From positions 1 to 8,412 of the forward strand of contig NBLI01000060.1 in assembly GCA_002084535.1 (NCBI GenBank): a stretch of DNA of 8,412 bases, given 5' to 3'. The position numbers and the translations under genes are program-made. The stretch is from Candidatus Zhuqueibacterota bacterium 4572_119. Lineage in GTDB: Bacteria; Zhuqueibacterota; Zhuqueibacteria; Thermofontimicrobiales; Thermofontimicrobiaceae. Shown here piece after piece: positions 1 to 6,588 of the stretch (position 1 is the stretch's first letter; each line of letters begins with the position of its first letter). The notes under the pieces were generated by a model, which was given only the letters and a program-made list of their open reading frames with translations, searched no databases and was not told the DNA's origin.

Positions 1-102
1 GTATTTTAAGATTTTTCATAAATTATGGAGCTATAACTTCAATATAAACAGTTTTTGTTTTAATTGGAAAATACCTGGTTTTTACCTTTTTAGAGTTGAC
101 TC
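1..102 (+). repeat. Miniature inverted-repeat element, copy 1 (left end cut off by window edge)
   Basis: This stretch aligns with 8150-8250 over its whole length, with 7 substitutions and one single-base gap. The last 35 bases (68-102) are identical in both copies and include the terminal GACTC at 98-102. Compared with the complete copy, about 20 bases of the left terminus lie outside the window, so its target duplication cannot be checked. The right flank starts ATATAT at 103. It has no coding capacity. It lies in the same orientation as copy 2, about 8.1 kb away. Confidence 0.85.
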
Positions 103-319
103 ATATATTATAGTTGAAGAGACCGGTTTAACCGTTATTAGAATAATAAAAATTGATTAGCACCTTAATAGTAAAATTCATGCCAGATATGGAATGCAAT
201 CCCATGGATGGCAAACATCGCATAAAGGCGATGTATTCCAGACAACCTGTTTTTAATAATCTCAAATTATTAATACTTGTTTTGCCAATTAATATTTTAA
301 AAACTTGTTCACCTATCGA
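103..319. other. Non-coding region downstream of the sigma54 regulator gene, with inverted repeats
   Basis: I find no credible gene here; an open frame starting near 153 runs into the antisense of the regulator gene and resembles nothing. Three dyads are visible. ACATCGC (215-221) faces GCGATGT (228-234) across a 6-nt loop, and it is enclosed by TGGAAT (190-195) facing ATTCCA (235-240). TTAATAAT (253-260) faces ATTATTAA (266-273) across a 5-nt loop. CGGTT (124-128) faces AACCG (130-134). None is followed by a proper U-run in the minus direction, so no classical terminator can be assigned, although the 190-240 structure is a candidate 3' end for the signalling transcript. Confidence 0.5.
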
Positions 320-1705
320 TCAGGCGATACCGTATTGTTTTAATTTCTCGCGCAAAGTTGAACGGGAAATTTCCAGCATACGCGCTGCCTTTGATTTGTT
401 TCCGTTAACACTATTTAATGTTTTTATGATGTGAATTTTCTCAATATCCTGGAGCGATACAGCATTCTCGGATTCTTCTTCAGCCGGACTGACCTCTGTT
501 TTCTGTTCGGGCGGGACATCCCGTCGGGGCGCATCTTCAAGTTCAACGGCAAGGTGCTCCGCTTCAATTATTTCTCCCAGGCATAAAATAGAAGCCCGCT
601 CAATTACATTCTTTAATTCTCGTACATTACCAGGCCAATTATAGCTGACTAACATCTGCTGGGCTTCATCAGAAATACCCTTAATTTCTTTGGAAAATTC
701 CTTATTGTTCAAATCGATGAATAATTTTGCCATGGGAATAATGTCCTCAATACGCTCCTTCAGTGGCGGCAGGTTTATCTCCATGACTTTCAGCCTGTAA
801 TATAAATCTTCACGAAATGTTCCTTCCTTCACACAATCCAATAAATTACGATTGGTAGCCGCGATGATTCGAACATCTACTTTAATATCTGATATTCCAC
901 CAATTCTTCTAAAACTTTGCGTTTCTATAGCCCGCAATAGCTTTGGCTGGAGCGCAGGATTCATACTGGAGATTTCATCCAAAAAGATGGTACCGCCATG
1001 AGCCATTTCAAAAACTCCCTTTTTCATGGCTTTTGCATCGGTGAAAGCGCCCTTCTCAAAACCGAACAACTCGCTCTCCATAAGTGCCTCCGGTATGGCG
1101 CTGCAGTTGATCGGGATCATCGAATTTTCCCGGCGACTGCTCCAATTATGAACTGCCCAGGCGACCAGTTCTTTACCGGTTCCGCTTTCTCCCTGAATCA
1201 AGACTGATGTTTTTGGCGTTTTAGCTACCACTTTAATCAGGTCTTTGACTTTCTTTATTTTCGCGCTGCTGCCAAAAATCGCGGTATCAGGGTAACGGCG
1301 GCGGTCCTGTAACTTAAGTTGGTAAACCTCTCGTTTTAATTTATTATATTGCAATGATTTTTTAGCAACGACACGCAACTCCTCGTGATCAAACCCTTTC
1401 ATTAGGTAATGGTGCGCGCCAATTTGCATGGATTCAACCGCCGACTGCACACTTCCATGAGCCGTCATCATAACGACAATTAAATCAGGATCGATTTCCA
1501 ATGCCTTCTTTAACACCTGCAGTCCGTCCATTTTAGGCAATCGTATATCCAAAAAAACCAAATCAAATATTTCTTCTCTTAACAGTTCAAGCGCTTCTTC
1601 ACCTGATCCTGCGGTTTTAACTTCATAGCCTACTTTGGACAAACATTTTGAATATCCTAATGTTAAATCCTCTTCATCATCAACTATTAAAATTCTTTCT
1701 TTCAT
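320..1705 (-). CDS. Sigma54-dependent response regulator, NtrC type (REC-AAA+-Fis HTH)
   Basis: Cytoplasmic transcription activator that, when phosphorylated, should oligomerise and use ATP to open sigma54-RNA polymerase promoters. Receiver (about 4-120): acidic pair D9/D10, phosphoacceptor D53 in FLDIRLPKMDG, T81 and K103; K103 is followed by Gly instead of the usual Pro. AAA+ domain (about 141-375): Walker A GESGTGKE 172-179, Walker B TIFLDE 239-244, arginine-finger region FREDLYYRL from 297, and WPGNVREL 357-364. The sigma54-contact loop reads GAFTDA (219-224), not consensus GAFTGA. An acidic, proline-containing linker leads to a Fis-type helix-turn-helix (about 420-461). The 461-residue length is normal. 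The Shine-Dalgarno GAGGAG (plus-strand 1715-1720) lies in the last codons of the upstream kinase, which fixes the ATG and suggests translational coupling. That kinase, 6 nt away, is the likely partner. Its target genes are unknown. Confidence 0.95.
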   Translation of the reverse strand: MKERILIVDDEEDLTLGYSKCLSKVGYEVKTAGSGEEALELLREEIFDLVFLDIRLPKMDGLQVLKKALEIDPDLIVVMMTAHGSVQSAVESMQIGAHHYLMKGFDHEELRVVAKKSLQYNKLKREVYQLKLQDRRRYPDTAIFGSSAKIKKVKDLIKVVAKTPKTSVLIQGESGTGKELVAWAVHNWSSRRENSMIPINCSAIPEALMESELFGFEKGAFTDAKAMKKGVFEMAHGGTIFLDEISSMNPALQPKLLRAIETQSFRRIGGISDIKVDVRIIAATNRNLLDCVKEGTFREDLYYRLKVMEINLPPLKERIEDIIPMAKLFIDLNNKEFSKEIKGISDEAQQMLVSYNWPGNVRELKNVIERASILCLGEIIEAEHLAVELEDAPRRDVPPEQKTEVSPAEEESENAVSLQDIEKIHIIKTLNSVNGNKSKAARMLEISRSTLREKLKQYGIA

Positions 1706-1711
1706 GAAACT

Positions 1712-3745
1712 TTACTCCTCCGTGGGTAATAACAGTGTAAACACTGTTCCTTTTCCATATTCGCTATCGACCAAAATTTCTCCCTGATGTTCTTCCATGA
1801 TGCGGTAAACAATTGAAAGCCCGAGCCCGGTGCCCTGCGGCTTTGTTGTAAAAAACGGATCAAAAATACTTTTTTTCATTTCCGGTTTTATTCCGGCTCC
1901 GGTATCCCTCACTTTAATTTCAACATAAAGCGACTCTTTATTTTCATGGATAAAAGTTTTCTTTCTTCGGTCCCTGGGATATATTATCGTTTCAACGGTT
2001 CGCGCTGTTACCTCGAACTTGCCGCCGCTTGGCATTGCCTCCAGGGAATTTAAAAATAAGTTAATAAAAACCTGTTGTATTTGATGAAAATCAATAAAAA
2101 TCCTGGGAAGATTTTCTTCAAATTTTTTAATATACTCGATACTTTTCTTTTTTAGCCTTTCTTCGAACAAAACATCCACTTCCCGGATAATATCGCTTAA
2201 GTGCTGCAAGCTCCGGTTTGGCTGCTGCGGTTTCGCGAATGAAAAAAGAGACTTCAGCAGCTCGTCCAGCCGATTGACCTGGCTGATTATCCGTGTCAAA
2301 TATTCTTTCCGGTCGTCATTTTTTTCCATCTCTTCTTCGAGCGTTTGCGCCATGGTTTTAATCCCTGCCAAAGGATTTCTAACCTCATGCGCGATACCGG
2401 ACGCGAGCACTCCCATGGATGCCAACCTGTCCATACGAACAACTTCCATTTGCATTTGCTTTATTTGCGAAATATCCCTGAATGAAATGATTGTTCCGAC
2501 TTTCAAACTGTGGTTGTCGATTCTGGAAGAGACGCTGTAACCGATAAATACTTTGGATCCATCTTTTCGGGTTAATTCCACTTCCCGATTCAGCGGATAG
2601 CGATAATTTGAATTATTAGTGGAAACAAGTTTTTCGCTCTGCTCACGGGGAAAAATATCGTAAATATATTTTCCAATGACATCGGTATTTTTATATCCTA
2701 AAATTATTTCAGCGCTGTTGTTGAAGGAAGTGATTTTCTTTTCCAAATTAAGCGTGATCAGCCCTGAGCCCATGCTCTGGATTATGCTCTCGCTGAAGTT
2801 TTTTAGCTCTGTAATTTCTTCTTCCAGTTTTTTTCTTTGCGTGATATCCCGGCTAATTCCGATGGCTCCAACCACCTCGCCTTTTTCATAAATCGGGTTG
2901 ATATTCATGGAAAGATAAAGCGGTTTCCCTGTCTGGCAAATCAACCTTATCTCAAAAATCCTCGCTTTGCCCCGCAATGTCATATTAAAATTGTTTCGCG
3001 CTTCGATACGATCTTCCGGCGCCACAAGGTCAAAAAAACTGCGTCCGATCCAGTCCTCGCGCGGAAAGCCGGTCAAAGTACTCAAGCGCCTGTTGATAAA
3101 AATAAAATCACCTTTCAGGTTCAGCGTGTAAATCAGGTCATTGGCATTCTCAATTAAGTCCTGATACTTGTATTCACTTCGGCGAATTTTTTGCTCAAGT
3201 TCTTTATTCTTCTGCTTAACCTGGTGAAGGATGAAAACATTATCAATGACATTTATCAGTTCACGATGTCCAAACGGCTTGACTAAAAACGCTGCCAGCC
3301 CCATCTCAAAAAGCGCCGACCGGTTTATATCATACTCACTTTTTGCGGTTAGCATAATAACAGGTGTATTTGCCAGGTGTTTATAGCGCTGACTTGTAAC
3401 CAGCCGTTCAAAAACTTCCGCTCCATTTAGTCCCGGCATGATATAATCAAGCAGGATGAGATCCGGTTTATATTTTAAAATGAAGTCGAGTCCTTCCATT
3501 CCGGTAGAAGTCGAAACAAAATTATAACCGGCTGATGAGATGATTTTTCTGCCAATCTCAATCATGTCTTTATCATCATCGATCAACAAAATCGTCCGGT
3601 TCTTTTCTAATTGGTCGCTCATATCTTTCAAAGCGGACGACTGACTACTTTTATAAATATGGTCATTGATGAAATTTTCCAATTCATCAACACCTTTTCT
3701 GTCTCTGATGGAAAATCGTTTTTTATGTTTTTGACTTATCGGCAT
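1712..3745 (-). CDS. Soluble histidine kinase with N-terminal receiver (REC-PAS-PAS-HisKA-HATPase)
   Basis: Predicted cytoplasmic sensor kinase: no signal peptide or membrane segment in 677 residues. A basic N-terminal stretch of about 50 residues is followed by a receiver (about 51-170) with D56/D57, phosphoacceptor D100, T133 and K156-P157, so it looks functional. Two PAS domains follow (about 190-310 and 318-430), each ending in a PAC-like segment (GISRDITQRKK; SFRDISQIKQ). The HisKA box has H453 in SGIAHEVRNPLAG. The ATPase domain has an N-box around N562/N566, G1 DTGAGI 614-619, FDPFFTTK and G2 GTGLGLS. The AHEVRNPL box is of the NtrB/AtoS-like type that usually pairs with sigma54 regulators, matching the gene 6 nt downstream. 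With the receiver in front, it may be phosphorylated by another kinase, perhaps the membrane kinase upstream; that is inference. The start has a modest upstream AGGT; Met42 is an alternative start that would still keep the receiver. Confidence 0.93.
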   Translation of the reverse strand: MPISQKHKKRFSIRDRKGVDELENFINDHIYKSSQSSALKDMSDQLEKNRTILLIDDDKDMIEIGRKIISSAGYNFVSTSTGMEGLDFILKYKPDLILLDYIMPGLNGAEVFERLVTSQRYKHLANTPVIMLTAKSEYDINRSALFEMGLAAFLVKPFGHRELINVIDNVFILHQVKQKNKELEQKIRRSEYKYQDLIENANDLIYTLNLKGDFIFINRRLSTLTGFPREDWIGRSFFDLVAPEDRIEARNNFNMTLRGKARIFEIRLICQTGKPLYLSMNINPIYEKGEVVGAIGISRDITQRKKLEEEITELKNFSESIIQSMGSGLITLNLEKKITSFNNSAEIILGYKNTDVIGKYIYDIFPREQSEKLVSTNNSNYRYPLNREVELTRKDGSKVFIGYSVSSRIDNHSLKVGTIISFRDISQIKQMQMEVVRMDRLASMGVLASGIAHEVRNPLAGIKTMAQTLEEEMEKNDDRKEYLTRIISQVNRLDELLKSLFSFAKPQQPNRSLQHLSDIIREVDVLFEERLKKKSIEYIKKFEENLPRIFIDFHQIQQVFINLFLNSLEAMPSGGKFEVTARTVETIIYPRDRRKKTFIHENKESLYVEIKVRDTGAGIKPEMKKSIFDPFFTTKPQGTGLGLSIVYRIMEEHQGEILVDSEYGKGTVFTLLLPTEE

Positions 3746-3967
3746 TTAATATTTAACCTGTTATGTGTTGGGTGAAAACAGAAAAAACTAACCCATATAT
3801 GTAATAATTATCTTGTGCTTTTTAAGTTTCTCCGCTCAAAATACTTAAATAATCTGCTTCAATCATTTTTATTAGAGAGACGGTTGTCGAATTCGCGGGG
3901 AGGGATTATTCCGGGAAGGGACTTTAAAATTATTTCCCGGAAGTAATTTTGCAGCTCTCGTCATAAA
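3746..3967. other. 222-bp intergenic gap between the two kinase genes
   Basis: The longest gap inside the gene block. It contains a strong inverted repeat (3905-3947, listed separately) soon after the membrane-kinase stop, and a weak Shine-Dalgarno (AGGT, about 10 nt before the ATG) for the soluble kinase. I looked on the minus strand for sigma70 and sigma54 promoters and found no convincing pair of hexamers and no GG-N10-GC element. A promoter for the kinase/regulator pair could still be here, given the length and AT content, but it cannot be supported by eye. Confidence 0.4.
3905..3947. other. Strong inverted repeat (hairpin) after the membrane-kinase gene
   Basis: TTCCGGGAA (3909-3917) and TTCCCGGAA (3934-3942) are perfect reverse complements separated by 16 nt. 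The stem extends outward by ATTA (3905-3908) pairing with TAAT (3944-3947) if one G at 3943 is bulged. It starts about 20 nt past the stop of the membrane kinase in the direction of transcription. No U-run follows on the minus strand, whereas on the plus strand TTTT follows directly. It may be a 3'-end or RNA-processing structure, or an operator-like palindrome. GC content is locally higher than the surroundings. Confidence 0.6.
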
Positions 3968-5443
3968 CTATACAACAAGTACATCATTAATTGAATCATC
4001 GACCAGTTCATTATCCATTAATTTGGGCAGCGCGACAAAAAACGTTGATCCTTCATTGAGCTTGCTTTTAGCCCAGATTCTTCCCTTGTGTTTAATAATG
4101 ATTTCCTTAACCAACGACAATCCCAGACCGGTGCCCTCCTCCTCCTGTACTTTTTCATTTTCAGATACCCGAAAAAATTTGTCAAATACGTTTTCCAGAG
4201 CTTTTTCAGGAATTCCATAACCCTGGTCGATCACTTCTACAATCTGTTCTTTCTCCGTATGATAAACTTTGATAGTAATATTTGTACTTGGCGAACTATA
4301 TTTCACAGCGTTTGAAAAAAGATTCAGGATAACTTCGCTCATCATTTGGCGGTCGGCATGAATCAGAGAAATGTCTTTGGGAATTTCAACATTTACACCA
4401 ATTCCTTTTGTCTCGGCAAGAAAACCATTCATCCCGACAACGCTTCGAATAACGTCCTCCATATTTACAGCTGTTTTATTCATTTCGCTTTTCCCTGACT
4501 CTATTCGGGAAATATCCAAATATTTATTAATCAAATCATTCAAGCGCCTGGATTCTGACAAAATTATTTCCGCGTAATCTTTTAACTGTTCTTTTGAGAT
4601 TCCATCGTTGAGTAATAATTCACTAAAGCCCGCGATCGATGTTAAAGGTGAACGAAGCTCGTGGGAAACCATTGACACAACTTCCGTTTTCTTTTTATCA
4701 ATTTCCTTTTCTTTTGTCAAATCACGAAGCGCGGTTGCTACGCCCAACACCCGATTATTATCTCCAACGACCTTTGTGGCAATAGCTTGTAAAACAATAC
4801 TTTTAGAATCATCCGGGGATTTTATTTGTATTTCTACTTTTTCGTCCTTTTGACTTTTCCCTTCTTTTACGTTTTCAATGAGCTCCAGCAGTTTTTCATC
4901 CTGAATCAGGTCTGTAATTTTCTGTTTTGAATGCCTGTTTTCTTCTTTCACAAACCATGCTTCTGCCACAGAATTCAGCAACTCTATTTTGTTAAAATTA
5001 TCAGTCATAATGACGCCATCACCAATATTTTCCAGAATTGCCTGTATTTTTTCTCGCTCGAATAATTTTTCGCCGACTCCTTTTTTTTTGATTTCATGGT
5101 GTTCTTTTGCCAGCAGGTTAAAAAACTTTCCCAATTTACCAAGTTCATCATCAGAATCTACAGGAAGCCGAAGTTCAAATTTACCACCCGCTATCTTGCG
5201 CGCTATCATATTATATTTTAAAAACCTCTCATATTGCGGTCTTGACACCAGCAGTGTTCCCACAATTGACAACGCGATTGCCAGAAAAAACAATACCACA
5301 AATACCATGTAGAACGAATCAAACTGAGTTAACAATAACCGAACATTTTTATGCAAATAAAAAAAGACCAACACCAACGGAATTAGTGTCGTTCCCAGCA
5401 ATACAAAAAAAAGTTTTGGTGAAAAAGGCTTTTTGATATCCAT
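3968..5443 (-). CDS. Membrane sensor histidine kinase (TM-TM-HAMP-PAS-HisKA-HATPase)
   Basis: Inner-membrane kinase of the PhoR/ResE-like class, 491 residues. Two hydrophobic segments, about 11-30 and 43-66, are separated by only some 12 residues, so there is almost no periplasmic sensing domain. A HAMP linker (about 67-118) and one PAS domain (about 130-245, starting near ILENIGDGVIMTD) precede the HisKA box with H261 in VSMVSHELRSPLTS. The ATPase domain shows N374/N378, G1 DQGYGI 406-411, FDKFFRV and G2 GTGLGLS 437-443. A short acidic tail follows the last ATPase strand. No plain receiver-DNA-binding partner is adjacent. Candidate acceptors are the REC-GGDEF protein encoded just upstream (100-nt gap) or the receiver of the soluble kinase downstream. 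A T9 run at 5081-5089 (A9 in the mRNA) lies at the HAMP-PAS junction. A weak AGGA precedes the ATG by about 11 nt. Confidence 0.93.
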   Translation of the reverse strand: MDIKKPFSPKLFFVLLGTTLIPLVLVFFYLHKNVRLLLTQFDSFYMVFVVLFFLAIALSIVGTLLVSRPQYERFLKYNMIARKIAGGKFELRLPVDSDDELGKLGKFFNLLAKEHHEIKKKGVGEKLFEREKIQAILENIGDGVIMTDNFNKIELLNSVAEAWFVKEENRHSKQKITDLIQDEKLLELIENVKEGKSQKDEKVEIQIKSPDDSKSIVLQAIATKVVGDNNRVLGVATALRDLTKEKEIDKKKTEVVSMVSHELRSPLTSIAGFSELLLNDGISKEQLKDYAEIILSESRRLNDLINKYLDISRIESGKSEMNKTAVNMEDVIRSVVGMNGFLAETKGIGVNVEIPKDISLIHADRQMMSEVILNLFSNAVKYSSPSTNITIKVYHTEKEQIVEVIDQGYGIPEKALENVFDKFFRVSENEKVQEEEGTGLGLSLVKEIIIKHKGRIWAKSKLNEGSTFFVALPKLMDNELVDDSINDVLVV

Positions 5444-5482
5444 TTTTTATTTTATCCTGCTTGAAAAATTTTTATTTTTAAA

Positions 5483-5512
5483 GTGAAGTGAGATAAAGCA
5501 TCCTCGCTTCAT
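5483..5512. other. Imperfect hairpin in the gap between the GGDEF and membrane-kinase genes
   Basis: GAAGTGAG (5485-5492) faces CTCGCTTC (5503-5510) across a 10-nt loop, with a flanking T-A pair and a possible further wobble pair. The one non-Watson-Crick position is a G-U wobble on the plus strand but a C-A mismatch on the minus strand. It begins about 30 nt beyond the GGDEF stop. In the minus direction only a broken A/T tract follows, with a U5 run some 16 nt past the stem, so this is a poor intrinsic terminator and may have no function. Confidence 0.25.
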
Positions 5513-5543
5513 CTCTTAAAAATCATCACTACTAAGTATTTTT

Positions 5544-6494
5544 CTATACCAATACAACCTGATTGCGCCCGCCTTTTTTAGCTTTATATAATCTTTTATC
5601 AGCCATAGCGACAAGCTCATCAAACGTTTTTCCATCTTCAGGAAAAGTCGCCACTCCCATGCTTACAGTCAGCTTGCCATTTGGCTGGCTCTCTTCATAC
5701 CTGAATTTTGTATTTTCAACCAGATTTTTTATTTTATTACTCACAAATCCGGCAGCATCTTTGCCGGTCTCGATCAAAATAAGTGAGAACTCTTCCCCAC
5801 CGTACCGCGCGGCAATGTCCAGGTTGCGGATGTTATTTCTTAATAATCCCGCTATTGTTTTTAAAACATAATCACCGGCTGGATGTCCATTGGTGTCATT
5901 ATAATTTTTGAAATAGTCGATATCCAACATAACAATGGAAACGCGGCTGCCATGCCTTTCCGCGCGTATAATTTCTTTCGTTAGCTGCTCTTTGAAAAAC
6001 CGGTAATTATAAAGCTCGGTTAGTCCATCGGTAATCGCCAGTTTCTTTAATTTCACATGCGCGTTTTCCAGCTGCCTGATTTTAATTTGCAGTTCTTTAT
6101 TTAGGTGTTTAATTCGCAGAAGCGATTTAACCCGTGCTAATAGCTCATGCTTATTAAACGGTTTACAAATAAAATCATCAGCCCCGGCTTCAATACCTTT
6201 GATCTTGCTTTCAATCTCATTTAACGCGGTAACCATAATAATTGGTATGAAACGCGTTTTCAAATTATTCTTTATATGGCGGCAAACCTGAAAACCGTCC
6301 ATTTTTGGCATCATCACATCGAGTAAAATTAAATCAGGTGAAACCTGCTTGACTTTTTGCAGCGCTTCGATGCCATTTTCCGCCAAATGAACCTGGTAAC
6401 CAACCTCCTTCAAATAGGTCTTTTGTAATTTCCGATTCAGTGGAAGATCATCCACTACAAGTACTGATGATCCGTTGATGCTTTGTTCAATCAT
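5544..6494 (-). CDS. REC-GGDEF response regulator, probable diguanylate cyclase
   Basis: Cytoplasmic, 316 residues, with the receiver-GGDEF order of phosphorylation-activated cyclases (PleD/WspR-like, with one receiver). It should make cyclic di-GMP from two GTP. Receiver (about 10-127): D15/D16, phosphoacceptor D59 in LLDVMMPKMDG, T89, K111-P112. A short helical linker (about 128-150) leads to the GGDEF domain (about 151-316): TDGLTELYN start, metal-binding D191 in MLDIDYFK, N199-D200 and NGH (202-204), and active-site GGEEF 232-236. An RNLD tetrad at 223-226, five residues ahead of GGEEF, matches the RxxD inhibitory I-site, so product inhibition is expected. Every key residue is kept, so activity is likely. 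GGAG (plus-strand 6504-6507) sits 9 nt before the ATG. The gap to gcvPB is 94 nt and to the membrane kinase 100 nt; that kinase is a plausible phosphodonor. Confidence 0.94.
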   Translation of the reverse strand: MIEQSINGSSVLVVDDLPLNRKLQKTYLKEVGYQVHLAENGIEALQKVKQVSPDLILLDVMMPKMDGFQVCRHIKNNLKTRFIPIIMVTALNEIESKIKGIEAGADDFICKPFNKHELLARVKSLLRIKHLNKELQIKIRQLENAHVKLKKLAITDGLTELYNYRFFKEQLTKEIIRAERHGSRVSIVMLDIDYFKNYNDTNGHPAGDYVLKTIAGLLRNNIRNLDIAARYGGEEFSLILIETGKDAAGFVSNKIKNLVENTKFRYEESQPNGKLTVSMGVATFPEDGKTFDELVAMADKRLYKAKKGGRNQVVLV

Positions 6495-6588
6495 ATCGCT
6501 GTTCTCCAGAAAGATGTCGCCAATTGATGTTTTACAAGAAGAGTTGAACAGAATTGATTATTAACAGCAAAATTTACGCCAGCACTTT

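Noticed and set aside
153..434. Possible plus-strand gene encoding about 93 residues
   Set aside because: Its 3' part is antisense to the Fis helix-turn-helix codons of the regulator, it has no good Shine-Dalgarno, and the product has no recognisable features.
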